From Reclinomonas americana ATCC 50394 (Eukaryota > Jakobida > Jakobea > Jakobida): DNA of 64,000 nt. Below, piece by piece: positions 53,681-64,000 of the stretch. How positions within the stretch are numbered: position 1 is the stretch's first letter; every line of letters begins with the position of its first letter. Under the pieces are notes generated by a model. That model was given only the letters and a program-made list of their open reading frames with translations, searched no databases and had not been told where the DNA came from. The translations under genes were made by a program, and so were the position numbers. Location: assembly GCA_048213135.1 (NCBI GenBank), contig PS015213.1:1-64000 (forward strand). Reading direction: 5' to 3'.

Positions 53681-55297
53681 TCATTCTTCACCACCACCAC
53701 TTCCACCCTCGCCTCCACCACCACCCACAACTGGCAGGCTCGACGCCGAGAGCTTGCGCCAGAGATGCTCGCTGCTGCGCACGGTCTCGTACTTTGGCGG
53801 GTGCTCATCATCGACACACGATGGGAGGCAGGAGACGACGGTGTCTGGCGACGGCCCCGTGAAGAACACAATGGAGATGCGGTCGTTGCCGCGGTCGGGC
53901 GACGATGGCGGCAGCGCCACGCGATGCATGTTGGAGACGAAGCGATCGTTGGTCCACAGCTGCGAAGATTGGTGACGATTGCTTCAGCTGCCACGCACAC
54001 AACACACACAGGAGTCTCTTCACGGAGCGAACCTGAATGAGATCGCCGCAGTTGACGGTGAAGCCGCCCTTGATTGGCGGGCAGTCGATGAACTCGCCGT
54101 CGGGCATCAACACCTGCAGTCCGCCCGGTGCGTCATCTTGCCGCAGAATGGTGTATCCTGCATTGATCACAGCGAGTTCACGAGGCTTGTGTTATCGAGG
54201 AAACTGGACGGCATGCGCAAGCAGTGTGTGTACCTTCGTAATCCGTGTGCTCGCCGTACCGAAGCTGCATCGTCGTGGACAATCAGGTGAGTGTAACGCG
54301 GAGGCAGCCATCAATTGCTCAATCGCCAAACCTGTCTTGGCAGCGCCTGTGAGGGCTCCACGTGCGGGTAGTGAGCCAGTCGCAGAGAGCAGCTTGGTTG
54401 TGTGAAGAAGGGCTCGAAAAAGTCGCGGGGCATATCGAGAGCCAACGCAGTCAGCTCCATCATGGTGTGCAACAGCCGCGTCATCTCCGCCCAGTACTCG
54501 TACACTGCGTGCAGTGCGATTGTGAGGCAGACACACGCACAGAGAGAGTGAGTGGGAGAGGGAGAGCACGCTGGCGCACTTGTCTCCTTGTACCCAGCAG
54601 GTGTTTCCGGAATAACATCGGTGGGTTTGTGATGCACCTCGATGCTCTCCACCAAGTCGGCCGGTCGCACTGGCGTTGCCGTGGCCAGTGGCTGTGGATC
54701 AACACAATCAACAAAGCGTGCTCCCAAGTCGAGGCAACAAAGGAGAAACTTTTCCATCGGCGGCACTCTGCGTGGCGCTGACTTGTTCGACTCCCTGCGG
54801 CACGTATCCTACGCAAGGCGCGATATTAGCGTTCTACCAACCGTGTAGGTCGCAAACGCCCTTCTCATGCACACCTCCATATCCGTAGCTGCGAAAACGC
54901 GCAGAGTCAGTGAGGTGGACGATCAACTCCGAACACGGTCACCACTCACCCTTTCCCGAGGTTGGACCGCTGCTTTTCCTCGAGTGGAAGTGAGAAGAAC
55001 TCTTGCGCCACGCCGTATACACGTTCTTGCAACTCGTCGGATACTCCATGCCCCACCACATTCGCAAAGCCAACTGTTGTGCGAGTGAGAAGAGAGATCG
55101 AGATGCGATGACGATGCGATGTGATTGGACAACTCACCAGTGGAGAATGCCGCCTTCCACGCAGCAATCACCTCCTGCGTCACAGAATGAGGGCACGAGA
55201 GGCACACACACACGAGTGAAAGGAAGGCCACCTCTTTCCCAGGCGCGTCATTGACAAATGCTGAGATGTCGACGAGAGGAATGCGCTGTGGAGGCAT
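53681..55297 (-). CDS. 2-oxoglutarate/Fe(II)-dependent oxygenase, copy A
   Basis: Non-haem iron oxygenase of the isopenicillin-N-synthase-like class. Starts MPPQRIPLVDISAFVNDAPG, then VIAAWKAAFST, VGFANVVGHGVSDELQERVY, EFFSLPLEEKQRSNLGKG, ALDMPRDFFEPFFTQPSCSL, LAHYPHVEPSQALPRQV and GEHTDYEG (iron ligands His and Asp). Next is YTILRQDDAPGGLQVLMPDG then GEFIDCPPIKGGFTVNCGDL. The distal iron His is in VSNMHRVALPP, and the 2-oxoglutarate-binding Arg-x-Ser is in NDRISIVFFTGPSP. Ends with a Gly/Glu-rich tail (GGGGGEGGSGGGEE) absent from copy B. Exon structure matches copy B, which lies 132 bp upstream in tandem. The substrate cannot be predicted. Confidence 0.88.
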
Positions 55298-55429
55298 GGA
55301 ACTCTTGAGCTTGGGAAGTCACAAAAGACCAACACAGTCCCCCACTCAACGCACCCACACACGGCTCATTGGAGACTAGTAATCGGAAAAAACACAACGA
55401 GGACAACTGTTGGTCGACGTTCTTTTGTT

Positions 55430-56857
55430 TCACTCGGCGGCGTTCGAGGCGGTGAGCTTGCGCCACAGATGATCTCCACTGCGAATGGTCTCGTACTTGG
55501 CCGGGTGTTCGGCGTCGACGCACGATGGCAGACACGAGACCACCGTGTCGGGCGAGGGGCCGGTGAAGAAGACAATCGAGATGCGATCGGTGTCGCGTCC
55601 ACCGGGTTGCACCGGCGGCAGCGCCACCCGGTGCGTGTTGGAGACGAAGCGGTCGTTGGTCCACAGTTGAATCAGGTCGCCGGCGTTCACGGTGAAACTG
55701 CCACGCAGTGGCGGGCAGTCGATGAATTCTCCGTCGGGCATGCGCACTTGCAGGCCGCCCGGCGCGTCGTCTTGGCGCAGAATCGTGAACCCTTGCACGC
55801 ACATCCCCTCGGTGAGCACACGTGAAAACACAAATGCACTGCACGTGTACACACACCTTCGTAGTCTGTGTGCTCCCCGTACCGCAGTTGGCCAGGCAGC
55901 GCATCGGCCGGATCGATATGCGGGTAGTGTGCCAGACGCAACACGCAGCTCGGGTTCTCGGCAAAGAACGGCGCGAAAAAGTCGCGAGGCATGTCCAGTG
56001 TGCACGCCGTGAGCTCCATGAGCGAGTTCAGGAGGCGCGTCATGGCGGCCCAGTACTCTTCCACTGCGCACAGAGATCAGTGCGCGCACAGCAGAGTGGA
56101 TTTATGACTCAACAAAGCACGAACTGGTTTCTGCGTATCCCGCCGGTCTCTCGGGGATCACATCGGCGGGGCGATGATGGTACAGAATGTTCTCCACGAG
56201 ATCCGCCGGTCTCGGTGGCGTCGCAGTGGCCAGTCGCTGCCAACAATCAATTACTCAGTCATCATGTCATCGGTCACGAAACGGTGGCATTCATCGCACC
56301 GATCCATCTGGAGCCGTCTGCGTGGCACTCACACGCTCCACGCCCTGCGGAATGTACCCTCCGAAGCCATAGCTATTGCGCCACAGAGTCAGCAGAATGA
56401 AGGAGACGCAAGAGAAAGAGAGACTCACCCCTTGCCCAAGTTGTACCGCTGCTTCTCCTCCAGCGGCAGATCGAAAAAGTCGCGTGCAGCTCTGTACACG
56501 CGCTCCTGCAGCTCATCGCCCACCCCGTGTCCCACAATCGTGGCGAACCCGACTAGGGAGAGTCATGGATGAATGAGTGTGCATGCAAAACAAAGATGCG
56601 AGAATCGCATGATGGACGACGCACCAGTGGAGAATGCCGCATGCCAGGCAGCGATCACTCTCTACAAACTCGTCGTCAGCAGTCAGCACAGTACGTGCTC
56701 TTCACTCACTCACTCACTTGTTTTTCCTCAGCGCTTGCTGCATCATCGATGAATGCCGAAATGTCAATCACTGGAATGCTCTGTGTGGCACAGTCAACAA
56801 CTCAACACTTACAAACGCACACAGAGAAGCACGCACCCACTTCGCCTCGCTGCTCAT
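55430..56857 (-). CDS. 2-oxoglutarate/Fe(II)-dependent oxygenase, copy B
   Basis: Tandem paralogue of copy A. Start MSSEA at 56857 is spliced to NIPVIDISAFIDDAASAEEK. Then VGFATIVGHGVGDELQERVY, DFFDLPLEEKQRYNLGKG, SVEEYWAAMTRLLNSLMELT, LDMPRDFFAPFFAENPSCVL, YPHIDPADALPGQLRYGEHT then DYEG (His, Asp), FTILRQDDAPGGLQVRMPDG, AGDLIQLWTNDRFVSNTHRV (distal His) and DRISIVFFTGPSPDTVVSCL (Arg, Ser). Ends LWRKLTASNAAE. All iron and cosubstrate ligands are intact. High similarity to copy A in the C-terminal half suggests recent duplication or gene conversion. Divergent from the ThiL-like gene, 92 bp. Confidence 0.88.
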
Positions 56858-56949
56858 CTCAATCCTGTCACGTTCATTGTCCTGTTTCCATCTTTCTGTC
56901 GAGACAACTCGACGTTTCTTTCGTTCACACTCCCGCATCGAGAGAGAAC

Positions 56950-58502
56950 ATGTCGGCATCAGCAGCTGCAGCCGCCACCTCGTCCTCCTCATGGACACCA
57001 GAGACCACGCTGCGCGAGGCTGGCGGTGAGACACTGCCTGATTACCTTCTCACCTCCTCACTGACCAATCGCGACTGCTGCAGAGCGCCCGCTGATCGAG
57101 CGCCTGCAACAGATCATTGGCGAATCTGCAGGCTGCGGAGGCATGTGGGGCTCGCCACTCGTGCCGGGACCCGACGATGTGGTGGGAATGCCGCTGGCGA
57201 TGCGTTCGACGACGACTGTCTCCGTCGGAGAATCAAGTGCGCCACTTGTCGGCTCGCCACCACCGCTGCCACCGGCTCCGCTCTTTGTCAACACCGACAT
57301 GCTGGTGTGGTCCACCGATGTGCCACCACTGCCTCGCGGCATGAGCTCTCGCCAGGCGGCGCGCAAGGCGATTGTCAGCGCCTGCAGTGATCTGATTGTC
57401 AAGGGCGTGCAGCCGCAGGCCTTGGTCACCTCGTTGGCGCTGCCGTCCACGATGATGGTGGCGGACTTTGACGAGGTCTGTCGGGGACTCGTCGACGGCT
57501 GCATCGAACTGGAGGTGTGCTACCTCGGTGGTGACATTAACGAGTGCGCCTCCGACAAGATCATCTCGGTGACCGCGTGGGGTCAGGCCGAGACGTACAT
57601 TCCGCGCCGCGGTGCACGCGTCGGCGATGTGATCTTCACCAGTGGCATGTACGGGCGGTGAGTGCGTGGCGGGCGGCGGCGAGATCCTCCTTTCTCACTC
57701 GTGCATGCAGCGAGAGCATCGGCTTGACCTTCATGCTGGACCGCGAACCGGACTTGGCAGTGGACGAGTTGCGCCTGCGATCGCCATTGCAGTAGAGAGG
57801 GAGGCAGATTGGGGAAGAGTGCTAACTCGAGGGGTGCATGTGTTCACAGGTCACTGGAGGAGTGCTGCGATGCCATTCGGAATCCGACGGTGGAGCGAGA
57901 CATTGGGCCAGCCATGGCGCGTCTCGGCGTCGCCTCGGCATCGTGTGACACCTCCGATGGCCTGTTGCGTACGCTGAACGACATGTGTGCGGCGGCAGCG
58001 TCGCATGGCGAGGCACCACTGTCGGCGGAGCTGCGTGCCTCGGCGATTCCAGTTGCGTGATCATGCCGATTCTGTTGCTTGAGCTCCTTTGTCTCTCTCT
58101 CTCACTCACCGACACCAACGTGGCAGATCCATCCGGCCGCTCGCAAAGTACGACACGATGATCCGCGTCGCCTGCTCATCGATGCGCTGCTTGGTGGCGA
58201 AGAGGTATCAACCAATCGAGTTGTCACGTCTCGTTCCGATTTTTGTTGTCGGGCCTCTTACCGCACCCTCCCAGTTCAATCAAGTGTTTGCCGTGCCGGC
58301 CGACCAAGTGCCACTAGTGCGCTCAACATTTGGCGATCGCCTCACGGAGATTGGCGTGTTCGTGGACGGCGAGAAGCACGACGGGCTGCTGATTGCCGAC
58401 GATGGCGAAGCAGTGTCACTCAAGCAATTCGGACTCGGCTTTGCGCACTTCACCGGCGCCGACGTGATCGACGAGGGCACTAAAGCATATACTCAAACTT
58501 GA
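56950..58502 (+). CDS. PurM/ThiL-superfamily (AIR synthase-related) protein
   Basis: Starts MSASAAAAATSSSSWTPETT, then ERPLIERLQQIIGESAG. The N-terminal domain has VPGPDDVVGMPLAM, LFVNTDMLVWSTDVPPLPRG, QAARKAIVSACSDLIVKGVQ then PQALVTSLALPS, and ELEVCYLGGDINECASDKII. The C-terminal domain has RRGARVGDVIFTSGMYGRES, IGPAMARLGVASASCDTSDG then LLRTLNDM, a short exon DPRRLLIDALLGGE, VGPLTAPSQFNQVFAVPADQ and LKQFGLGFAHFTGADV. NTDMLV, SDL and GGDIN occupy the positions of the ATP/Mg Asp motifs of thiamine-monophosphate kinase ThiL. ThiL is common in bacteria and archaea but not usual in eukaryotes, so either horizontal origin or a distinct function is possible. The end KAYTQT is close to a gap; the last codons may be intronic. 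Confidence 0.7.
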
Positions 58503-58517
58503 AGAGACCCAGCGCCT

Positions 58518-58748
58518 NNNNNNNNNNNNNNNNNNNNNNNNNNNNNNNNNNNNNNNNNNNNNNNNNNNNNNNNNNNNNNNNNNNNNNNNNNNNNNNNNNN
58601 NNNNNNNNNNNNNNNNNNNNNNNNNNNNNNNNNNNNNNNNNNNNNNNNNNNNNNNNNNNNNNNNNNNNNNNNNNNNNNNNNNNNNNNNNNNNNNNNNNNN
58701 NNNNNNNNNNNNNNNNNNNNNNNNNNNNNNNNNNNNNNNNNNNNNNNN
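58518..58748. other. Assembly gap (Ns)
   Basis: 231 Ns after the ThiL-like gene. Confidence 0.99.
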
Positions 58749-59111
58749 ACCCTGTACGAGTCCGCCGCCGATGCCCACCAGGACTACACTCAGCGACACA
58801 ATCGACCGCCCAGCAGCATGCTGCTGTGCCTCGTGGCGCTCGGTCGACAGCAGCTGGCAGAGGCCGAAGAGTTGCGTCCCCTCTCTCTCCCTCCCCCCTC
58901 CCTCCTTCTGCCTCACATGCACACAGTGACCCGTTCGGTGACTCGCATGCTCTGCGCATTTCACTGCCTCCCTTGCGCCAATCTGCACGCCGAGGCTCCA
59001 CGTCTGCGCGTGGCAGTGGTGCTGGTGGTGGCAGCGGTGCGGCTGACGAACACGAAGGTCGCACAAAGTCTGCAACAGCCGGCTTCAAGTACGTGTTGTC
59101 GGATCCAGCGC
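58749..59111 (+). CDS. Gene fragment between two gaps, function unknown
   Basis: Two exons readable on the plus strand: TLYESAADAHQDYTQRHNRP, PSSMLLCLVALGRQQLAEAE, then a GTTGCGTC...CACAG intron of about 52 bp and DPFGDSHALRISLPPLRQSA, a Gly/Ser-rich stretch and SATAGFKYVLSDPA up to the gap. The first exon looks helical, like a TPR or SNAP-type helix pair. Orientation of this 363 bp contig is not certain because a neighbouring short contig in this window appears inverted. Confidence 0.45.
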
Positions 59112-59581
59112 NNNNNNNNNNNNNNNNNNNNNNNNNNNNNNNNNNNNNNNNNNNNNNNNNNNNNNNNNNNNNNNNNNNNNNNNNNNNNNNNNNNNNNNNN
59201 NNNNNNNNNNNNNNNNNNNNNNNNNNNNNNNNNNNNNNNNNNNNNNNNNNNNNNNNNNNNNNNNNNNNNNNNNNNNNNNNNNNNNNNNNNNNNNNNNNNN
59301 NNNNNNNNNNNNNNNNNNNNNNNNNNNNNNNNNNNNNNNNNNNNNNNNNNNNNNNNNNNNNNNNNNNNNNNNNNNNNNNNNNNNNNNNNNNNNNNNNNNN
59401 NNNNNNNNNNNNNNNNNNNNNNNNNNNNNNNNNNNNNNNNNNNNNNNNNNNNNNNNNNNNNNNNNNNNNNNNNNNNNNNNNNNNNNNNNNNNNNNNNNNN
59501 NNNNNNNNNNNNNNNNNNNNNNNNNNNNNNNNNNNNNNNNNNNNNNNNNNNNNNNNNNNNNNNNNNNNNNNNNNNNNNNNN
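59112..59581. other. Assembly gap (Ns)
   Basis: 470 Ns between the unresolved fragment and the 3' part of the GNAT/coiled-coil gene. Confidence 0.99.
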
Positions 59582-62381
59582 AGGTCGCGAAACGGAGAAG
59601 CCAGAATGGAATACATTCTGCGTGGGGGCGAGGGTGGGAGAGCTGTTCTTTGAGCAGTTGTGGCGCACACGATAACACACCTCAATGGTTCGCACATCGG
59701 CGACGAAATATAGGCGGCAGGATCGAGTGTCCTCGCCGAGACTTGCCACTTTGGCGAAGAAACGATCACGAATGTCGCCCGAGGAGAATGAACACTGCAG
59801 CACTGGTAAGAAAAATACTTCGGGGGAAAGGCTTCCGACCACACTGCTGCAACACCTTTTGCACGTCGAGCACACTGACAGCCGGTGCATCGGACGGAGC
59901 CGCGGGATCAAAGCTGGCGCTCACGGCCACGGCGGCCATGGATGCGGTAAACTCGCGCACCGCGTCCTCCTGCTCCTTGCGCGCTCCACTGCAGGCGTGC
60001 CGAAAGAAGAGACACAGCACGTAGGCTCATTAGTTTTATTCCCTTGAGCCACTCTCAGGCGAGGCCGAGAAAGACTCACCTTGAGGAGGAAGACGAGGAG
60101 GAGGAGGCAGTGGTTGGATCGTCGGTTCTCTTCCTGTCGCGCGCAAGCGCGGATGAACGCGATGAGCTGCCGGACTTGGCGTCGGGCACCGCCGCGCCTG
60201 TTTGTACCACGGGCGCGGCCTTGCGAGCTGGGCTGCCGACCACCGGCGGTCGCGCCACGCGCTTGCTGGCATCGGCCGGTGAGCTAGCCTGCTTGCGATC
60301 GCCGGGCGAATCCACCTTGGCCGCCGACGCCTTCAGTGGACTGCCGTCGGCGCTGCTCACCGACGAGCGCCGACGCAGGGCGGACTCGGGTGGAGGCGTA
60401 CTGTTGCTGTGCGAGAGCGACTTGGGCGACACCGGTGCCGACAGTGACGACGCTGGAGGTGCGCCTTCGCTTCCCAGTGGTGTCAGCAGGGGAACCACCA
60501 GTGGCGTCGGCACGCCCATGACGAGCGACGAAGTCCACGCGGCGGGTTTGACTGCAGCGGCGGCCTCCACGCGACCGGCTGTGTAACACAACAATACCCG
60601 TGAGTGAAGGCGTGACGGGCAGAGGTGGAGAACAGTCGACGCAACTGCGGCGAATCTCGTCGAGCTGCGTGCGGAGCAGCACATTGTCTCGCATCAGATG
60701 CTCGACTTGCATGTCGCTGTCGACCACCTGTATGCATGCATGCAGTGAGTATCCTCGCCTTTTTGCCTTGCCAACACCCTCACTCACCCGCTTGCGCAGA
60801 TACATGATTTCGGCGCGCATGCGCTCCATCATGAACAACTGTTGTGCGTACGCATCCACTTGCTTGTCGCGCCTGTCAACCCGTCGGTGAGTGCCAACAA
60901 CACCCATTGGCAAATCTTCGACAGCCGTCATGGCACACGCACCATGCCTTCATGTCGCTCCACTCATCGTTGAGCGCCATGTAATCAAACGCCTGTGCCC
61001 CGGGTGGCAGACGAGACTGCGAGTCGGGATACGCAGTGTTCCCCATCTTGCACATGAGCAAGCTGCCGTCCCACTCGTTGCTCACACCCGCGAAGCTGCG
61101 TCGCGCAGCGAGTGAGACAGACAGACAGACACACAAAGCGAATGGCAATGGAGTGGGGAGGTGCGCACGCACCGATGATTGAGAATGGGATCATCGTTGA
61201 AGCCGTTGCGGCGCCAAAAGTTGAGAGAGGTGACATCGGCGTACGTCATGGCCACATCGAAGCTGCCGACGACTTTCGGATCGGTGGCAATCTACCGCAA
61301 CTCGCTCCGCGTCAGTCATCGCACCGACGCACACACACATACACACCGATCTGCAGACACACACGCTCACCGAGAGCAAATGGCTTCCGAGGCGAGCATA
61401 CTGGTACTTGAGCCGCACACCGACAAGCGTGATTTGCAACACGCGTAACCTCGTGGTGAAGTGCGTCGGCCACTCCCACGACACCGCGCCCACAATGCGA
61501 TGCGTCGCAGTCTGCACACCGCAAGCCCACAATGAGCCAGCGTCAAAGGCACACACACTCATCAAGATCAACGAACCACAGCCTCCTGCGCCGTGAACTT
61601 GAGCGTTCCCTTGTCTTCCTTGTCAATCACATCTGTGCCGCACGCATAAGCATCACCGCCGCACCGCGAGCGAGAAACAAACACCGCACCATCTTCCTCC
61701 TCCTCCTCTTCCTCATCCTCCTCATCTTCCTCCTCGTCGTCGTCGTCGTCATCGTCGTCTTCTTCTTCCTCATCCTCGTCTTCCTCTTCCTCATCATCAT
61801 CGCTGTCCTCATCACTGTCTTCTTCCTCTTCCTCCTCGTCGTCGTCATCATCATCATCGTCCTCCTTCCGACTCCTCTTCTTCTTCTTCAACCGCATGGC
61901 GCCCGTCGGCGACCGCTGCTGTCGATGCGCCCCTCGCCGATGCAGCGACGAAGCCGTTGCCGCGGCGGCCGCCACCAACCGCTTACTCTGCTGCCTCTCC
62001 AACGCCCCTCGCTCCGCCTTGACATCGGCCACCGAGCGCAGATACGCAATCGTCTGCATTTGCCCCCCGTCCAACATCTCCAGCACCGCCGACAGCTCCA
62101 AGTTGGGAAGCACATGATGATACAACTAACGCACGCACGCACACATGAGCGCACACAGGCATGTCTTCTCCTGCGTGCGCACGCACACTCTCACGCACCG
62201 CAGCAATGGCCTCGCGAAGCTCACTCTCAAAGGTGGGGTCGCTGCTTGCCTGTTTGTTGGGCGCCGGGTACTGGTATGCTGCCACTATGGTGCCACGCAC
62301 GGACGAGGTGCTGCCTGACTGCTGCTGCTGTTGCTGCTGCTCACTCGCAGGCAGCGTGTGTCGCAGTGACGCGAGTTCCAT
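59582..62381 (-). CDS. GNAT-domain / coiled-coil protein with long acidic run, 3' end missing
   Basis: Starts MELASLRHTLPASEQQQQQQ at 62381. Next comes LELSAVLEMLDGGQMQTIAY, a basic patch (MRLKKKKRSRKE) and about 60 almost uninterrupted Asp/Glu residues. A GNAT acyltransferase-like core follows: RIVGAVSWEWPTHFTTRLRV then LQITLVG, VRLKYQYARLGSHLLS (acetyl-CoA loop region, with ARLGS in place of the ideal RxxGxG), VVGSFDVAMTYADVTSLNFW and RRNGFNDDPILNHRF. Then NEWDGSLLMCKM, a coiled coil (KQVDAYAQQLFMMERMRAEI, VEHLMRDNVLLRTQLDEIRR) and a long Ser/Pro/Ala-rich region with many SP sites. The C-terminal exons read SVLDVQKVLQQC and FSSGDIRDRFFAKVASLGED, up to the gap. Possibly a nuclear acetyltransferase; the combination is unfamiliar to me. 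Confidence 0.7.
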
Positions 62382-62684
62382 GACGCAGTGAGAATGGTGG
62401 GAGGAATCAAAGGGATCCACGGTCTGCTTCAATGAACGACAAACCGCGGGCCTTACCTGTCTGCTCTTTCCTCAGTCGCGCACTCGCTACTGTCTCTTCC
62501 CTTGCCTCAGTGTGTTGTTCTTGTCCTGGAGTTGCTCCGAAACCCCCTTCCTCTGGTGAGCACACACTCATACATGCACAGTCTCAGACAGCAGCGCGTT
62601 GTCGCTGCACACACTCACTCTCTGCCTCTGTCTCTGTGATCGCTGTGTGTGTGTCTGTGTCTGATTACGCGCGCAGAGAGACGC
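62382..62684. promoter_or_regulatory. Divergent promoter and 5' UTR region
   Basis: 303 bp between the GNAT gene start and the CAP-Gly gene start I prefer. Contains TCTC and TGTG tracts. A plus-strand ATG at 62429 opens a short frame (MNDKPRALPVCSF) that can splice to the CAP-Gly exons through a 21 nt exon, so the true start could lie here. Confidence 0.4.
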
Positions 62685-64000
62685 ATGGCATCAACAGGTT
62701 CGTTGGCAATTGGTTTCATTTAAAGTGCTCACACTCTTCTCACTCACACGCTCCTTCTCTGTGCTCTCCAGCAGAGGACGATCAGCTGCTGTGCGCGCGA
62801 GAGACCGAACTGGTTTCGTCAACACACACACACGCTCTCTCTCTCCCTCTCTCCCTCACAATACACTGATGTCTATTTTCTCGTCATCATCACAGGAGCG
62901 GCAAGTGGATGCATTAGCCGACCTGTTTGTCACCAACACCGACTTCCCCGCCACGCAAGTCGCTCTCCAGCAGTTTGCCCGACCAGTGCGTCCACTCGGC
63001 GATCCACTCTTGTCTCTCACTCACATCGGTTGGTGCAGACGGAGGGCAGCAGCGGTGGCGATGCGGGCGATGCCGAGGCCGAGTTTGCGCAGTTGTATCA
63101 CGAGGGCGATGCGGTGACTGTGGGTCGCGATCATCGACTTGCCCGTGTTCTCTTTGTCGGTCACACGCAGTTTGCGGCGGGCATGTGGCTCGGGGTGGCC
63201 ACGGCGGAGCGTGATGTGTTGACCAGCAAGCGCACCCCGCACCAGCACGACGGTGAGGTGGACGGTGTGCGGTACTTTGCGTGTCCACCAGGGCACGGAG
63301 CCTTTGTGAAACCGTCGTCGGTGGCGCTTCTGTGGGCCGATGTTGCGTGTATGTGCGCCCGATCGTTTGGGGCAATGAGTCGCTGAACGACTGTGCGTGC
63401 GTGCACACAGAACTCCAAGCGCGACTTTTGGGGCCTGTACCACGCGCACGCGCGCCTTTCGCTGGCGCTGCTGCAGCGCACGGTGGCGGCATTGGGTATG
63501 TCGGACGCCGATGGATCTCATGTGCGCGAAGGCTGGCGGCGCGAGATGAGATTTCGTGTGCGTGAGTTGACATCGTTGTTGGAGTTTGCCGCCGACCTCA
63601 TCAGCATCGGCGAGCTGGAGGCACTCACGCACCTGCTGGAGCCGTTTGTGCCCGCTGCCATGAGTGCCAAGTGTGCCGAGGCCCTGGAGAAGCGCGAGGA
63701 GCTGAACGAGGCTGTGATTGACATTGCGGCGACACATGCACAATTGTCGTCGCCAACTCGCTTCGTCAACAAGGTACGCGTGCACCGACGCCATGCATGC
63801 CAGTTGTGGATGTCCTTCCATTCACACACGTGCGTGTTGCGTCGTCTGCAGTTCGACTCCGAGTTTGACACGATGCGCCTGCTGTACGCCGAGCGCGGAA
63901 TTGTGCGACACGAGCAGTACCTCGCGCCGCCGCTGAGCAGCAGCCGATCGTCACTCTCTCCCCCGACCTCCAAGGATGGATCGCCGATCGCGTCAACTCC
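62685..64000 (+). CDS. CAP-Gly domain protein, cut by window end
   Basis: Probable start MAST at 62685, spliced to EDDQLLCARETEL, then ERQVDALADLFVTNTDFPAT. The CAP-Gly domain reads GDAVTVGRDHRLARVLFVGH then TQFAAGMWLGVAT, PHQHDGEVDGVRYFACPPGH then GAFVKPSSVALLW. The usual GKNDG binding signature is replaced by HQHDG, so tubulin/EB C-terminal EEY binding may be altered. Downstream exons are helical: RDFWGLYHAHARLSLALLQR, MRFRVRELTSLLEFAADLIS, EALTHLLEPFVPAAMSAKCA, EALEKREELNEAVIDIAATH and FDSEFDTMRLLYAERGIVRH, then Ser/Pro-rich to the window end. Likely a microtubule plus-end or tubulin-cofactor type protein; which one cannot be decided here. Confidence 0.8.

Noticed and set aside
61532-62383. 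Plus-strand frame with very long Leu/Val/Phe/Ile runs, looking like a membrane protein
   Set aside because: It is the exact complement of the GAA/GAG/GAT-coded acidic run of the GNAT-like gene; no splice or start context supports it.
1-64000. tRNA, rRNA, CRISPR arrays, insertion sequences, retroelement or viral genes
   Set aside because: No cloverleaf with conserved A/B boxes, no spaced direct repeat arrays, no transposase, reverse transcriptase or capsid-like motifs were seen in any frame.

Overview
The window is nuclear DNA from a compact, GC-rich, intron-rich eukaryote, most likely a free-living unicellular protist. Nearly every gene is cut by short GT-AG introns, mostly 40-100 bp, with donors such as GTGAGT, GTGCGT and GTTGCGT. 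Intergenic spaces are tiny and (CA)n/(TG)n tracts are common in introns. The gene content (Rab32-type GTPase, PrimPol, SNF5, DNA polymerase epsilon subunit B, PLAC8, PIG-L, CCR4-type nuclease, CAP-Gly protein) is eukaryotic. I cannot assign the lineage from sequence alone. Six runs of N mark assembly gaps. All gene models were spliced by eye from reading frames, splice consensus and protein-family conservation, so exon edges may be off by a few codons.

Layout. 0.2-9.9 kb: Rab32-like GTPase (-), a multi-pass membrane protein (+), asparagine synthetase (-), and POLE2 (-) with an acidic reading frame that may be its C-terminal extension. 10-19 kb: an N-acylated armadillo-repeat protein (+) and an AidB-like acyl-CoA dehydrogenase ending in a peroxisomal AKL signal (-). 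19-28 kb: a WD40 protein (+) and a very large DENN-GRAM-DUF547 protein (+). 28-36 kb: SNF5 with a C-terminal SWIRM domain (-), phosphoglucomutase/phosphopentomutase PGM2 (-), an extended guanylate kinase (+) and a PLAC8 protein (-). 36-43 kb: a 74-residue eIF4E/4EHP-binding-like peptide (-), a protein with La-motif repeats fused to a CCR4-type nuclease (-), and a MORN-RING protein (+). 43-46 kb: PIG-L in two pieces that face opposite ways, which suggests a misoriented contig. 46-54 kb: a secreted cysteine-rich protein (-), PrimPol (+), an unknown gene (-), a membrane-anchored cyanophycinase-like peptidase (-) and an unknown gene (+). 53.7-64 kb: two tandem 2-oxoglutarate oxygenases (-), a ThiL/PurM-like protein (+), an unresolved fragment, a GNAT/coiled-coil protein with a long acidic run (-) and a CAP-Gly protein (+) cut by the window end.

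Themes. Genes are mostly arranged as divergent pairs with 46-142 bp between start codons and convergent pairs with 6-152 bp between stop codons, so bidirectional promoters must be the rule. Several proteins have domain combinations I do not recognise from well-known orthologues: La-motif repeats + CCR4 nuclease, next to a small eIF4E-binding-like gene; DENN + GRAM + DUF547; SNF5 + SWIRM; and MORN + RING. The first pair is the best candidate for an undescribed functional unit, acting in mRNA binding, deadenylation and cap-dependent repression.
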